A stretch of 64,000 nt of DNA from Aminobacter aminovorans (GCF_900445235.1 NZ_UFSM01000001.1:1544501-1608500), one strand, 5' to 3'; positions 1 through 10,677 are shown, numbered from the stretch's first letter. Notes: a model not told the origin generated them from the letters alone. A program made the numbers and translations.

Positions 1-1118
1 AGCGAAAGCGGCATTTCGGGCGGGCCATAGAGCGGGCGGGCATCGGGCGACTGCGCCTCGGCAAGGGCGAAGTCGGCCCTGGCGGAAGCCGCGCCATAGT
101 CGTCCTCGATATTGTAGGTCAGCTCGAGCGTGCCGTTGACGGCACGCTTGGGCTCACCGGCAAAGTTGATCTTCGGCGCGCTGTCGGGAATGACGGTGAA
201 GGCCCAGCGGTCGAGCTCGTCGTCACCGGATTTCAGCGTCAGCGTACCCTCGGCGGTGAGCTTGTCGGCGAACTGTCTGACGGCGGCGACGGGGCCAGCA
301 GCAACCTGTGTCGAGGCTTCGGTCTTGACGCCGTTCGGCGCGATGTCGCGCACTGTACCTGCAGCATCTGTGAAGGCGAGCGTTTCCTCACCCGATCCGC
401 CGGTGACACGCAGCGACAATTCGCTGCCTTCGGGTACGTTGGTGACAGGAACATCCTTGCTGGCATCGGCGGTCAGGAAGATCGGTGCCTTGCCGGTGTA
501 GGTCGGCGGCGTGACCCAGGCGTCGATGCGCGGGGGTACGATGTCGCGCGTCGCATGCGCCCTGAAGGCGTCGCCCAGCCGTCCGCCGGTCGGGCTGAAG
601 GAAAAGGCAAAGGCGCATACGAACAGCAGGGCAGCCGCGCCGCGAAGCGCCCATGGGTCGCGCTCCGGCACGCGGGTGCGGGGCAAGTCGCCGCCCAGTG
701 TGCCGAGCCGTTCGGCCATGCGCTTCTGGTGCTCGCGCCAGAGGGCGTCGGCGAAGCTGTCCGGCCGGCCCGAGGGGCGGTCGGTCTGGACCTGCACCGG
801 TGTGTGCAGCAGCTGATTGGCGCGTTCGAGGCGGCTGTCGATCTCGGCCCATGTCGGCAGGCGGAAAAAGCGCAATGGATAGAGCGAGGCAAGTCCAGTG
901 AGCCCGAAGGCCACGGCCAGCGCCAGTCGCGCCATGTCGGGCAGGGCCCGGAACAGGCCAAGCCAGGACAAGCTGACGAACAAGCTGACAACGACGATCA
1001 GTGGCAGCACCAGCGGCCAGCCACGCTCGACGATCATTGCCGCTGATATGGCCAGGCGCGTCCTGCCCAGGCTGGCGGCGACGTTACGATGCAGCGCTGG
1101 TCTTGTCGGTTCCGTCAT
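1..1118 (-). CDS. TIGR02302 / DUF4175 family membrane protein, 3' end outside window
   Basis: The reading frame opens at an ATG at 1118 (protein begins MTEPTRPALHRNVAASLGRT) and stays open to the left edge, so only about 372 N-terminal residues are visible. Two hydrophobic segments lie near residues 30-75. They are followed by a hydrophilic stretch and then a long beta-rich, probably periplasmic part. This matches the uncharacterised TIGR02302 family, usually about 850 residues, found next to lysA in rhizobia. It lies downstream of argH-lptM-lysA on the same strand, 178 nt after lysA, and may be the last gene of that unit. Function is unknown. The family call is from pattern and synteny. Confidence 0.75.
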   Translation of the reverse strand, partial: MTEPTRPALHRNVAASLGRTRLAISAAMIVERGWPLVLPLIVVVSLFVSLSWLGLFRALPDMARLALAVAFGLTGLASLYPLRFFRLPTWAEIDSRLERANQLLHTPVQVQTDRPSGRPDSFADALWREHQKRMAERLGTLGGDLPRTRVPERDPWALRGAAALLFVCAFAFSFSPTGGRLGDAFRAHATRDIVPPRIDAWVTPPTYTGKAPIFLTADASKDVPVTNVPEGSELSLRVTGGSGEETLAFTDAAGTVRDIAPNGVKTEASTQVAAGPVAAVRQFADKLTAEGTLTLKSGDDELDRWAFTVIPDSAPKINFAGEPKRAVNGTLELTYNIEDDYGAASARADFALAEAQSPDARPLYGPPEMPLS

Positions 1119-1296
1119 CGGCCCTTCCGCTTGGGCGGCGCGGGATGCAGCCACCCTGCCTGTGGCAGAATACCATCAATCGCGGCGAAGGCGAGGCGAC
1201 CAACGTAATCGTGAAGCTCAACGCACAGCACGTCCAGAGGAAGCGCAAGGAACGCCATAGATCTCCCGATCCACGTCCTGGCGAGCTGGCGCGCCG

Positions 1297-2565
1297 TCAG
1301 GCAAGCCAATCGGGAATGGAATCGAGCCCGATCAGTTCGTCATAGCTCTGGCGCTTGCGCACGACATGGAAACGGTCGCCGTCGACAAGCACTTCGGGGA
1401 TCAACAGCCGCGTGTTGTAGGTGCCTGCCTGCACAGCGCCATAGGCGCCGGCCGTGCCGACGGCGATCAGGTCGCCAGCCTTCAGCCTGGGCAGGTCGCG
1501 ATCGAGGCCGAGATAGTCGCCGGTCTCGCAGACCGGCCCGACGATGTCGACGGTCATGCGCGGCGTGTTGGCCGCCGGCTGCATCACCGGGCGGATGTCG
1601 TGATAGGCGTCGTAGAGTGTCGGCCTGATCAGGTCGTTCATCGCCGCGTCGACGATCAGGAAGTTCTTGGCGTCGCCTTCCTTCACGAAGATGACTTCCG
1701 ATACCAGGATGCCGGCATTGCCGACGATCAGCCGGCCGGGCTCGAACATCACCTTGAGGCCGAGCTTACCGACATGCTTGTGCGCGATCTGGGCATAGGC
1801 GTCGGGCAGCGGCGGCGGGTTGTTGTCGGTCTTGTAGGGAATGCCGAGGCCACCGCCGAGATCGACATGGTCGATCTCGTGGCCGTCCGCCTTGAGCGTT
1901 TCCACGAGTTCGGCCATCAGCGCAAAGGCGTCGTCGAAAGGCTGCAGCTCGGTGATCTGGCTGCCGATATGCATGTCGATGCCGGTCACCTTGATGCCGG
2001 GCAGGGCGGCTGCGCGGGCATACACTTCGCGCGCCCTCTGGCGCGGGATGCCGAACTTGTTCTCGGCAAGGCCGGTCGAAATCTTCTTGTGCGTCTTGGC
2101 GTCGACATCGGGGTTGATGCGCAGCGACACTGGTGCCGTCTTGCCGTTGGCTACAGCGCGCGCCGACAGCAATTCGAGCTCGGGCTCGGATTCGACGTTG
2201 AAGCAGAGAATGCCGGCCTGCAGCGCGAAGTCCATTTCGCGCGCCGTCTTGCCGACGCCCGAAAAAACGATCTTTTCAGCCGGGATGCCGGCGGCCAGCG
2301 CACGCCGCATCTCGCCTTCCGAAACCGTGTCGGCGCCGGCGCCAAGCTTTGCCAGCGTCTTCAATACGGCCTGGTTGGAGTTGGCCTTGAGCGCGTAGCA
2401 GACCAGCGAGTCGAGATCGGCGAAAGCCTTGGAGAAGACCTGGAAGTGGCGCGTCAGCGTCGCGGTCGAATAGCAGTAGAATGGAGTGCCGACGGCAGCG
2501 GCGATATCGGTCAGCGCCACGTCTTCGGCGTGGAGGACGCCGTCACGATAGTCGAAATGGTTCAC
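1297..2565 (-). CDS. lysA: Diaminopimelate decarboxylase
   Basis: PLP-dependent fold III decarboxylase that converts meso-diaminopimelate to L-lysine, the last step of the lysine pathway, in the cytosol. The 422-residue length is normal. The PLP lysine sits in the N-terminal motif CYALKANSN. Downstream are the VSEGEMRRAL and HIGSQ segments, the glycine-rich DLGGGLGIPY motif and the C-terminal GPVCETGDYLG motif, all typical of LysA. It ends just downstream of argH and a small lipoprotein gene on the same strand, the usual rhizobial order argH-lptM-lysA. The aspartokinase that starts this pathway (lysC) lies elsewhere in the window at 51.5 kb. Confidence 0.97.
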   Translation of the reverse strand: MNHFDYRDGVLHAEDVALTDIAAAVGTPFYCYSTATLTRHFQVFSKAFADLDSLVCYALKANSNQAVLKTLAKLGAGADTVSEGEMRRALAAGIPAEKIVFSGVGKTAREMDFALQAGILCFNVESEPELELLSARAVANGKTAPVSLRINPDVDAKTHKKISTGLAENKFGIPRQRAREVYARAAALPGIKVTGIDMHIGSQITELQPFDDAFALMAELVETLKADGHEIDHVDLGGGLGIPYKTDNNPPPLPDAYAQIAHKHVGKLGLKVMFEPGRLIVGNAGILVSEVIFVKEGDAKNFLIVDAAMNDLIRPTLYDAYHDIRPVMQPAANTPRMTVDIVGPVCETGDYLGLDRDLPRLKAGDLIAVGTAGAYGAVQAGTYNTRLLIPEVLVDGDRFHVVRKRQSYDELIGLDSIPDWLA

Positions 2566-2595
2566 GGCAGCATGCTTTCGAAAATGAAGTGCGGC

Positions 2596-2802
2596 TCAGA
2601 GCAGCGGGTCGAGGATGAAAGGCTTGTCCTCGACCGGTTTCACCGGCGCAGCGCCGGCTGGCTGGCCGGCCTTCTGGGCGTCTTTCTGCGCCTGCACGGC
2701 AGCATCATAGGGGGTGTCGAGGTCGCCCTTGCGGCCGCAGGCCGAAGCCATGCCAACCGCCGCAATCAGCCCGAGCGTCACCAGAATCCTGCCAGCGGTC
2801 AT
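2596..2802 (-). CDS. lptM: Small LptM-like lipoprotein
   Basis: A 68-residue protein starting at the ATG at 2802. It has a short hydrophobic signal ending in a lipobox (GMASAC) followed by GRKGDLDTP. The Cys-Gly-x-Lys-Gly pattern directly after the lipidated cysteine is the hallmark of the LptM (formerly YifL) family, whose Escherichia coli member helps assemble the LptD/E LPS translocon. The tail is Ala/Pro-rich. An in-frame ATG lies further upstream at 2862, but the signal peptide only makes sense from 2802. It sits between argH and lysA, as in other rhizobia, 30 nt before lysA. Role in this organism is inferred from family. Confidence 0.85.
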   Translation of the reverse strand: MTAGRILVTLGLIAAVGMASACGRKGDLDTPYDAAVQAQKDAQKAGQPAGAAPVKPVEDKPFILDPLL

Positions 2803-2872
2803 GTTCCATCCGTCCGCGAAAATTTCCCCGCCGCTTGTAGCGGAGATTTTCGGGCTTTGCACCCCGGATAGA

Positions 2873-4273
2873 TCAAGCTTTCATCAAACGTTTCTTCCAG
2901 TAGCGGATCTGTTTCTTCACCTCTGCCGGCGCTGTGCCGCCGAAGGAGGTGCGGCTCTTCACCGAATTTTGCACCGACAGAACCGAGAAGATGTCGTCTG
3001 TGATGCCATCATGGATCGACTTGAGGTCCTCAAGCGCGAGTTTCTCGAGCCCGACCTTCTTGCTTTCGGCCAAAGCTACGGCACGGCCGGTGACGTGATG
3101 CGCCTCGCGGAAAGGCATGCCGAGCGTGCGCACCAGCCAGTCGGCAAGGTCGGTGGCGGTCGAATAGCCCGAGCCGGCGGCCTTTTTCATCGCCTGTTCG
3201 TTGATGGTCATGTCGCCGACCATGCCGGTCATCGCAGCCAGCATCAGGTCGAGTGTCTCGGCGGCGTCGAACACTGCTTCCTTGTCTTCCTGCATATCCT
3301 TGGAATAGGTCAGCGGCAGGCCCTTCATGACCGTCAACAGGCCGATCAGGTGGCCGTTGACGCGCCCGGTCTTGGCGCGCACCAGTTCGGCGGCATCGGG
3401 GTTCTTCTTCTGCGGCATGATCGACGAACCGGTGGAGTATGAGTCCGACAGGCGCACGAAGCCGAACTGCGGCGTCGACCAGATGACGATCTCTTCAGCC
3501 AGGCGCGACAGATGCGTCGCGCAGATCGCGGCAATCGACAGGAATTCGAGCGCGTAGTCACGGTCCGAGACGCTGTCGAGCGAGTTGCGTGTCGGCTCGC
3601 GGAAGCCGAGCGCCTTGGCCGTCTGGAAGCGGTCGATCGGGAAGCCGGTGCCGGCGAGGGCGGCTGCACCCAGCGGGCTCTCGTTCATGCGCTCGACGGC
3701 GTCGCGGACGCGGCTGAGGTCACGTGCGAACATCTCGACATAGGCCATGCAATGGTGGCCGAAGGTCACCGGCTGCGCCGTCTGCAGATGGGTGAACCCG
3801 GGCATGACAGTCGAGGCGTGTTGTTCGGCGCGTTCGAGGAAGGCCGCGATCAGCCCCTTCAGTGCTGCGGCGACACGGTGGAACTCGTCCTTGACCCAGA
3901 GCCGGAAGTCGACGGCCACCTGGTCGTTGCGCGAACGTGCTGTGTGCAGGCGCCCGGCAGACGGGCCGATCAGCTCGGCGAGCCGCGACTCGACATTCAT
4001 GTGGATGTCTTCGAGCCGGGTCGAGAATGCGAACTTGCCCTCCTCGATTTCTCGCAGGATCGTGTTCAGGCCGTGAGCGATTTTCTGTTGATCGTCAGCC
4101 GAAATAATGCCCGTTTCCGCCAGCATCACGGAGTGGGCGACTGAACCTCTTATATCCTGGGCGTAAAGCTTCTTGTCGAAGCCGATCGAGGCGTTGATCG
4201 CCTCCATGATCGCAGCCGGGCCCGAGGCAAAACGTCCGCCCCACATCTGGTTGCTGGCCTTCTTGTCGCTCAT
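2873..4273 (-). CDS. argH: Argininosuccinate lyase
   Basis: Cleaves argininosuccinate to arginine and fumarate, the final step of arginine synthesis, as a cytosolic homotetramer. From the ATG at 4273 the protein is 466 residues ([15 protein letters not shown]), the usual length. A longer upstream reading frame exists but overlaps tlpA and lacks family similarity. The superfamily signature [12 protein letters not shown] is present, as are the [10 protein letters not shown] and [10 protein letters not shown] motifs. It is divergent from tlpA, with 33 nt between the two start codons, so the promoters must overlap. lptM and lysA follow on the same strand. The acetyl-cycle enzyme ArgJ is at 40.6 kb. 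Confidence 0.97.
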   Translation of the reverse strand: MSDKKASNQMWGGRFASGPAAIMEAINASIGFDKKLYAQDIRGSVAHSVMLAETGIISADDQQKIAHGLNTILREIEEGKFAFSTRLEDIHMNVESRLAELIGPSAGRLHTARSRNDQVAVDFRLWVKDEFHRVAAALKGLIAAFLERAEQHASTVMPGFTHLQTAQPVTFGHHCMAYVEMFARDLSRVRDAVERMNESPLGAAALAGTGFPIDRFQTAKALGFREPTRNSLDSVSDRDYALEFLSIAAICATHLSRLAEEIVIWSTPQFGFVRLSDSYSTGSSIMPQKKNPDAAELVRAKTGRVNGHLIGLLTVMKGLPLTYSKDMQEDKEAVFDAAETLDLMLAAMTGMVGDMTINEQAMKKAAGSGYSTATDLADWLVRTLGMPFREAHHVTGRAVALAESKKVGLEKLALEDLKSIHDGITDDIFSVLSVQNSVKSRTSFGGTAPAEVKKQIRYWKKRLMKA

Positions 4274-4306
4274 CGTGATACCCGGGCTCCGGAGAGAATT
4301 GATTAG

Positions 4307-4996
4307 ATGTCGGACCGCAGAAAAATGTTTCCAGCCCCACGCCATATACTGATTGCCGCCGTTGCGGGCGTGATCGCCGGCGCGGTCGCGGTATATGTCA
4401 GCACGACCCGTCCTGGCAACAACACGCCGCAGCCCACGGTCGCCGTCGACTCCTCTGCGAGCCCCGACGACAAGCTGTGTGCGGCGAAGGCTGAAAAGGC
4501 GAAGGCCGTCGCAGCCGCCGCGACGGGCCATGTCGCGGCGATGATGCCGGCCGACCCGCCGCAGTCGCTGAAGACGCTCGCCTTCAACGATCCCCAGGGC
4601 AAGCCGATGACCATCGCCGACCATGCCGGTCGCACGCTTCTGGTCAATCTGTGGGCCACCTGGTGCGCGCCGTGCCGTGCCGAGATGCCGGCGCTCGACG
4701 CGCTGGAGCGTGAGATGGGCGGCGAGGAGTTCGAGGTCGTGGCCGTCAATGTCGACACTGGCGACGACACCAAGCCGAAGAAGTTCCTCGAAGAGATCGG
4801 CGTCTCCTCACTCGGCCATTACCGCGACAACACGCTCGCCGTGTTCAATGACCTGAAGAAGCGCGGCCTGGCGCTCGGCCTGCCCGTCACGCTGTTGGTC
4901 GACGGTGAAGGCTGCCTGCTTGCCAACATGAACGGCCCCGCCGAATGGGCCAGCCCCGACGCCAGGAAGCTGATCGAGGCCGCGCTCGCCAAATAG
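4307..4996 (+). CDS. tlpA: TlpA-type membrane-anchored thioredoxin
   Basis: A 229-residue protein with an N-terminal membrane anchor (about residues 13-31), an Ala-rich linker, and a thioredoxin-like domain carrying the redox motif WCAPC at C120 and C123. TlpA proteins are periplasmic thiol reductants; the Bradyrhizobium member serves cytochrome oxidase maturation. One extra cysteine (C58) lies in the linker, as in other rhizobial TlpA, and another near the C terminus. It is divergent from argH with only 33 nt between starts, a conserved rhizobial arrangement. A large hairpin at 5023-5062 follows. Confidence 0.92.
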   Translation: MSDRRKMFPAPRHILIAAVAGVIAGAVAVYVSTTRPGNNTPQPTVAVDSSASPDDKLCAAKAEKAKAVAAAATGHVAAMMPADPPQSLKTLAFNDPQGKPMTIADHAGRTLLVNLWATWCAPCRAEMPALDALEREMGGEEFEVVAVNVDTGDDTKPKKFLEEIGVSSLGHYRDNTLAVFNDLKKRGLALGLPVTLLVDGEGCLLANMNGPAEWASPDARKLIEAALAK

Positions 4997-5022
4997 GGCC
5001 TGCGTGTCCACACACTTTTGTT

Positions 5023-5062
5023 GGCGGCCCCTGCAATTTCAGATTGTAGGATTTGGGCCGCC
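5023..5062. terminator. Two-part hairpin after tlpA
   Basis: GGCGGCCC (5023-5030) pairs with GGGCCGCC (5055-5062), and inside it CTGCAAT (5031-5037) pairs with ATTGTAG (5043-5049). There is no clear U-run, so it is a weak intrinsic terminator or an RNA stability element for tlpA. It lies in the 354-nt gene-free stretch 4997-5350. The only other recognisable element there is the candidate Pho box at 5272-5300. Confidence 0.55.
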
Positions 5063-5271
5063 ATCTTCGCGGTTTTCATCCGCGAAGGCCACGTAATGGC
5101 ACGTTCATTCCATTTCAAGGCTTTCGTTAGCCGGCATTGCCGGCAGTTCAGACGAGTCTAATTCCCGGTAAATTACTTTCGTTTTCTGGAAAAGCGAAAG
5201 CTTGTCATGAGGTTGTGGAGAAATCGAAATCAAAGCGAGCCAAATGCGACCTTCATACGATCGCTATAAAA

Positions 5272-5300
5272 CTGTTGTCGCGCTGTCATAATCCGACAAT
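5272..5300 (+). promoter_or_regulatory. Candidate PhoB box upstream of ugpB
   Basis: Three 7-nt units at exact 11-nt spacing: CTGTTGT (5272-5278), CTGTCAT (5283-5289) and CGACAAT (5294-5300). PhoB boxes are tandem CTGTCAT-like 7-mers separated by 4 nt. The middle unit matches the consensus exactly, and the outer two are degenerate. The site ends 50 nt before the ugpB start, in the expected position for an activator. ugp operons are phosphate-starvation genes in E. coli and Sinorhizobium. Confidence 0.55.
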
Positions 5301-5350
5301 ACTGCTCCTCGCGGAACTAAACATTTCGCCAACCAGAACGGGAGCGAGAC

Positions 5351-6661
5351 ATGAAGACCCTAGGCTTTGCGGCCGGTGTTGCCGCCACCATGACGCTGTT
5401 GTCCAGCACCTCCGCCTTCGCCGTCACCGAGATCTCATGGTGGCATGCCATGACCGGCGCGAACAACGAGGTCGTCAACCAGCTTTCCGAAGAGTTCAAC
5501 AAGAGCCAGAGCGACTACAAGATCGTTCCGGTCTTCAAGGGCACATATCCCGAGACGCTGAACGCCGGCATCGCTGCCTTCCGCGCCAAGCAGCCGCCGG
5601 CAATCATGCAGGTCTTCGATGCCGGTACGGGCACGATGATGGGTGCCGAGGGCGCCATCAAGCCGGTCGCCGACATCCTGTCGATGGGCGGTCAGGCCTT
5701 CGACAAGAGCCAGTACCTGCCGGGCATCGTCGCCTACTACTCGAAGCCCGACGGCACCATGCTGTCGTTCCCCTACAACTCGTCCTCGCCGATCCTCTAT
5801 TACAACAAGGACATCTTCCAGAAAGCCGGCCTCGACGTCGACAATCCACCCAAGACCTGGGGCGAGGTCTGGGACGCTGCCAAGAAGATCAAGTCGAGCG
5901 GTGCAGCCCCCTGCGGCTTCACCTCAACCTGGCTGACCTGGATCCACACCGAGAATTTCGCCGCCTGGAACAACCTGTCCTACGGCACCAATGAAAACGG
6001 CATCGGCGGCACCGATGTCGAGCTCAAGATCAACGCCCCTGCCTTCGTCAAGCATTTCCAGGAGCTCGCCGACCTCGCCAAGGACGGCACCTTCAAATAT
6101 GGCGGCCGCACCTCCGAAGCCAAGCAGATCTTCCTTGCCGGCGAATGCGGTATCTTCACCGAATCCTCGGGTGGCCTCGGCGACATCGTCAAGTCGGGCA
6201 TGAACTACGGCACCGGCCAACTGCCCTATGAGGCTGACGCAGCGGGTGCGCCGCAGAACACCATTCCGGGCGGCGCTTCGCTCTGGGTTTTTGCCGGCTT
6301 GCCTGACGAGCAGTACAAGGGTGTCGCTGCCTTCTTCAACTTCCTGTCGCAAACGCCGATCCAGGCCCGCCTGCACCAGGTTTCGGGCTACCTGCCGGTC
6401 ACGCTTGCTGCCTATGAGGAGACCAAGAAGTCGGGCTTTTACGACAAGAACCCGGCCCGCGAGATCCCGATCAAGCAGATGATGGGCAAGGCGCCTACCG
6501 AAAACTCGAAGGGCGTCCGCCTCGTCAACCTGCCGCAGGTACGCGACATCGAGAACGAAGAGCTCGAAAAGATGCTCGCCGGCCAGCAGACCGCCCAGCA
6601 GGCGCTCGACAACACCGTCGCACGCGGCAACAAGGCGATCCAGGAAGCGATCGGCAACTGA
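5351..6661 (+). CDS. ugpB: ABC transporter substrate-binding protein, glycerol-3-phosphate type
   Basis: A 436-residue periplasmic family 1 solute-binding protein. A Sec signal peptide covers about residues 1-24 (ending SSTSAFA). The mature part begins TEISWWHAMTGANNE and contains MLSFPYNSSSPILYYNKD, both typical of UgpB, which binds sn-glycerol-3-phosphate and related phosphodiesters. The start has a purine-rich SD (gggagcgag). Two permeases and an ATPase follow in the order ugpB-A-E-C. A 210-nt gap containing a palindromic repeat separates it from ugpA. A candidate Pho box precedes it. Substrate is inferred from family and operon and is not proven by the sequence. Confidence 0.92.
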   Translation: MKTLGFAAGVAATMTLLSSTSAFAVTEISWWHAMTGANNEVVNQLSEEFNKSQSDYKIVPVFKGTYPETLNAGIAAFRAKQPPAIMQVFDAGTGTMMGAEGAIKPVADILSMGGQAFDKSQYLPGIVAYYSKPDGTMLSFPYNSSSPILYYNKDIFQKAGLDVDNPPKTWGEVWDAAKKIKSSGAAPCGFTSTWLTWIHTENFAAWNNLSYGTNENGIGGTDVELKINAPAFVKHFQELADLAKDGTFKYGGRTSEAKQIFLAGECGIFTESSGGLGDIVKSGMNYGTGQLPYEADAAGAPQNTIPGGASLWVFAGLPDEQYKGVAAFFNFLSQTPIQARLHQVSGYLPVTLAAYEETKKSGFYDKNPAREIPIKQMMGKAPTENSKGVRLVNLPQVRDIENEELEKMLAGQQTAQQALDNTVARGNKAIQEAIGN

Positions 6662-6690
6662 CATCAGCTTGAAGCCATCGTAGCGCTGCC

Positions 6691-6797
6691 CTCATCCGCC
6701 TACCGGCACCTTTTCCCCGTGAACCGGGAGAAGGGACAAGCGGCAAGGTGGGCGCCCTTCCTCTCTCCGTTCACGGGGGAGAGGCTAGGGTAAGGGG
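6691..6797. repeat. RIME-like mosaic palindromic repeat between ugpB and ugpA
   Basis: Two hairpins lie in tandem: CTTTTCCCCG with CGGGAGAAG around 6709-6734, and CCTCTCTCCGT with CGGGGGAGAGG around 6760-6785. They are bracketed by gccctcatccgc on the left and the near-complementary taaggggc on the right. This composition and layout resemble the rhizobial intergenic mosaic elements (RIME). The element sits between the binding-protein gene and the permease gene of one operon, where it could protect the ugpB mRNA 3' end. Assignment is by pattern only. Confidence 0.6.
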
Positions 6798-6871
6798 CGG
6801 CGCAAACGCTGGGCCGAAGGACGGCAGCGATGCCATCCAGCTTCTGACAAACGCGTAACAAGAGGCCCTCA

Positions 6872-7756
6872 TTGTCCCCACGCGTCGTCTTTCCCAACAA
6901 GATCCTGCCCTACCTGCTGGTCGCGCCGCAGCTGGCGATCACGCTGGTGTTCTTCTACTGGCCGGCGAGCCAGGCGCTGCGCCAGTCGATGCTGCGCGAG
7001 GATCCGTTCGGCCTGTCGTCGAAATTCGTCTGGTTCGACAATTTCAAGAAGGTGCTGTCGGACCCCAACTATCTCAACTCGATCCAGGTCACGGCGATCT
7101 TTTCGGTCTCGGTGGCAGCCGTTGCCATGGGTACTGCATTGCTGCTCGCCGTCATGGCCGAGAAGGTGGTGCGCAGCCGCAACCTCTACCGCACGCTGAT
7201 GATCTGGCCCTATGCGGTGGCACCGGCCATTGCCGGCATGCTGTGGCTGTTCCTGTTCAACCCGTCGATCGGCTCGCTCGCCTATGGCCTGCGCTGGCTC
7301 GGCATCAACTGGGACCCGCTGCTCGATGGCGAGCAGGCGATGGCGCTGGTGGTTGCCGCCGCATCTTGGAAGCAGATCAGCTATAATTTCCTGTTTTTCG
7401 TTGCCGGCCTGCAGGCCATCCCCAAGACGCTGATCGAGGCGGCGGCCATCGACGGCGCCGGCGAGAACAAGCGCTTCTGGACCATCGTCTTCCCGCTGCT
7501 TGCGCCGACCACCTTCTTCCTGCTGGTGGTCAACACCGTCTACGCCTTCTTCGACACCTTCGGCATCATCCATGCCGTGACCGGCGGCGGGCCGGGCAAG
7601 GCCACCGAGACGCTGGTCTACAAGGTCTACAATGACGGCTTCGTCAATCTGATCCTCGGCGACTCCGCGGCCCAGTCGGTGATCCTGATGGTCATCGTCA
7701 TTGCGCTCACCGCCATCCAGTTCCGCTATGTCGAGAAGAAGGTGCATTATGGCTGA
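6872..7756 (+). CDS. ugpA: ABC transporter permease, glycerol-3-phosphate type
   Basis: A 294-residue inner-membrane permease with about six transmembrane segments. The cytoplasmic EAA loop ([21 protein letters not shown]), where the ATPase docks, lies near residues 189-209. Start is TTG at 6872, supported by an upstream aagagg and by the protein beginning just before the first transmembrane helix. It overlaps ugpE by 8 nt, indicating translational coupling. The family is MalF-type permeases of carbohydrate/glycerol-3-phosphate importers. It pairs with UgpE and is powered by UgpC. Confidence 0.92.
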   Translation: MSPRVVFPNKILPYLLVAPQLAITLVFFYWPASQALRQSMLREDPFGLSSKFVWFDNFKKVLSDPNYLNSIQVTAIFSVSVAAVAMGTALLLAVMAEKVVRSRNLYRTLMIWPYAVAPAIAGMLWLFLFNPSIGSLAYGLRWLGINWDPLLDGEQAMALVVAAASWKQISYNFLFFVAGLQAIPKTLIEAAAIDGAGENKRFWTIVFPLLAPTTFFLLVVNTVYAFFDTFGIIHAVTGGGPGKATETLVYKVYNDGFVNLILGDSAAQSVILMVIVIALTAIQFRYVEKKVHYG

Positions 7757-8644
7757 GCCGAAAGCCCTTCCGCCTGTCAGCGGGCACGACAAGCTGATGA
7801 TCGGTCAGTCGGTAACAGGCATTTATATCGCGCACGCCATCCTGATCCTCGGCATCGTGATCGTGGCGTTCCCGATCTACTACACCTTCGTTGCCTCGAC
7901 CCATTCGCTGCAGACCATCCTGCGCCCGCCGCTGCCGTTGGTGCCCGGCGACCGTTTCCTTGAGAATTATTCCGAGGCACTGTTTGGTGGTGTCGGCCGC
8001 ATTGGCGGGGTCAGCGTCGCGACGCTTTTGTTCAATACCACCATCGTTGCGCTCGGCATCGCCATCGGCAAGATCATCATTTCCCTGCTGTCGGCCTATG
8101 CGATCGTGTTCTTCCGCTTTCCGCTGCGGATGGTGTTTTTCTGGCTGATCTTCATCACGCTGATGCTGCCGGTCGAGGTCCGCATCCTGCCGACCTACAA
8201 GGTGATGGTCGATCTCGGCCTGATCGATACCTATACCGGGCTGATCGTGCCGCTGATCGCCTCGGCGACCGCGACTCTTTTGTTCCGCCAGTTCTTCCTG
8301 ACCATTCCGGGCGAGCTGGTCGAAGCCGCGCGTGTAGACGGTGCCGGGCCGTGGCGCTTCTTTTGGGATATCCTGCTGCCGCTGTCGCGTACCAACATTG
8401 CGGCGCTGTTCGTCATTCTGTTCATCTATGGCTGGACGCAATATCTCTGGCCGCTGCTCGTCACCAACCGCAACGACATGAACACCATCGTCATTGCGCT
8501 GAGAAAGATGATCTCGTTTGCCGATGCCGATACCGAATGGCATCTGGTGATGGTCACCTCAATGCTGGCCATCGTGCCACCCATACTGGTCGTTGTGCTG
8601 ATGCAGCGCTGGTTCATCCGCGGCCTCGTCGATACGGAGAAATA

Positions 8645-8645
<1 letters not shown>
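7749..8645 (+). CDS. ugpE: ABC transporter permease, glycerol-3-phosphate type
   Basis: A 298-residue MalG-type permease starting at the ATG at 7749, inside the end of ugpA. Six transmembrane segments are visible. The EAA loop reads [22 protein letters not shown]. The periplasmic N-terminal loop with [21 protein letters not shown] and the [17 protein letters not shown] segment are characteristic of UgpE. Its TAA overlaps the ATG of ugpC by one base. A longer upstream reading frame within ugpA has no SD and no family similarity. Confidence 0.92.
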
Positions 8646-9694
<1,049 letters not shown>

Positions 9695-9726
9695 CCGCGG
9701 GGTCACGGAAAGACGCTCCGCCTGGA

Positions 9727-10623
9727 CTAGCCGCCGGCCGGATGTATGCTCTCCATGATCCTTCCGATCAAAGCCTGGATCAGCGGATCGTCTGAGCGCT
9801 CGAACGGCCAGACGATGTAGTAGGCCCATGAGGCATCGATCGACGTTGAAAATGGCTGGATGACCCGCCCGTCGTTGAAATGACTGCGGGTCAGGACGTC
9901 GGACACCAGCGCAATGCCTTGGCCTTGCACCGCCGAAGCCACAGCATGCGCCACAGTCGGCACGCGCACGCTGCCGCAACCCTCGAGGCTAACGCGCGCC
10001 GCAGTCGCCCAGCGCGCCCATTCCTGGCCGTCATCCTCGTGAAGCAGCGTGATGCCGCCCAGCTTGCGTTCGCGATGCTGAAGGTCGAGCCGGGGAAACA
10101 GGATCGGCGAACAGACCGGGCGTAGCTTCACCGCGCTCAGCAGCAGCCAGCGGCAATTGGCGAAGGGCGGGTTGTCGTAGACCACCGCGATATCGGCCTC
10201 GGTCCAGTCGACGTCGCTCTCGCGCATGCAGTGGCGCAAGGTCAGGCGTGACGTGCCCATCGCCTCGGCGAATTCGACAAGCGTTGCGGTCAGCCAAGCG
10301 ATGCCGAGCGACGGCGACATGAAGATCGTAAGCGCGCGCGCCTTGCCGTCCAGATCGATATCGCCCGCCGAGCGCACCGCGCCCGCGAGCTGGCCAAGCG
10401 ACTGGGTGACAGTCTGGGAAAATTCCCGCCCGGCCTGGGTCAGAACGACGTTGCGGCCCGACTTCCTGAACAGCATCAGCCCAGTCGCTTCGCCAAGCTT
10501 GCGCAGTTGCAGCGATACCGCGCTTGGGCTCAAGGCAAGCTCGTCGGCTGCGCCGCGCAAGGTGCCAATCCGGGCGACGGCTTCGAAAGCGCGCAGATAT
10601 TGCAGAAAGCCCAGTGATCGCAT
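9727..10623 (-). CDS. LysR-family transcriptional regulator (GcvA-like)
   Basis: From the ATG at 10623 the protein is 298 residues (MRSLGFLQYLRAFEAVAR), normal for the family. The N-terminal winged helix-turn-helix reads GTLRGAADELALSPSAVSLQLRKL, followed by the effector-binding domain. An upstream in-frame start at 10692 would add 23 residues with no family similarity. It is divergent from the cysteine hydrolase gene at 10762 and probably controls that operon. An inverted repeat CCTAT-N10-ATAGG lies between the two starts. The inducer is unknown. It is the first gene of the accessory block between ugpC and hbd. Confidence 0.88.
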   Translation of the reverse strand: MRSLGFLQYLRAFEAVARIGTLRGAADELALSPSAVSLQLRKLGEATGLMLFRKSGRNVVLTQAGREFSQTVTQSLGQLAGAVRSAGDIDLDGKARALTIFMSPSLGIAWLTATLVEFAEAMGTSRLTLRHCMRESDVDWTEADIAVVYDNPPFANCRWLLLSAVKLRPVCSPILFPRLDLQHRERKLGGITLLHEDDGQEWARWATAARVSLEGCGSVRVPTVAHAVASAVQGQGIALVSDVLTRSHFNDGRVIQPFSTSIDASWAYYIVWPFERSDDPLIQALIGRIMESIHPAGG

Positions 10624-10657
10624 CTGTCGTCGCTCTCCGTGCGCTGGTTGGCCGATG

Positions 10658-10677
10658 CCTATTGGCTTCCTGATAGG
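10658..10677. promoter_or_regulatory. Candidate LysR-type operator
   Basis: CCTAT (10658-10662) and ATAGG (10673-10677) form a 5-bp inverted repeat with a 10-nt centre, close to the T-N11-A form of LysR boxes. It lies 35 nt upstream of the regulator start and about 85 nt upstream of the hydrolase start, the usual location for autoregulation plus activation. Another CCTAT occurs at about 10737. No experimental support. Confidence 0.4.
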
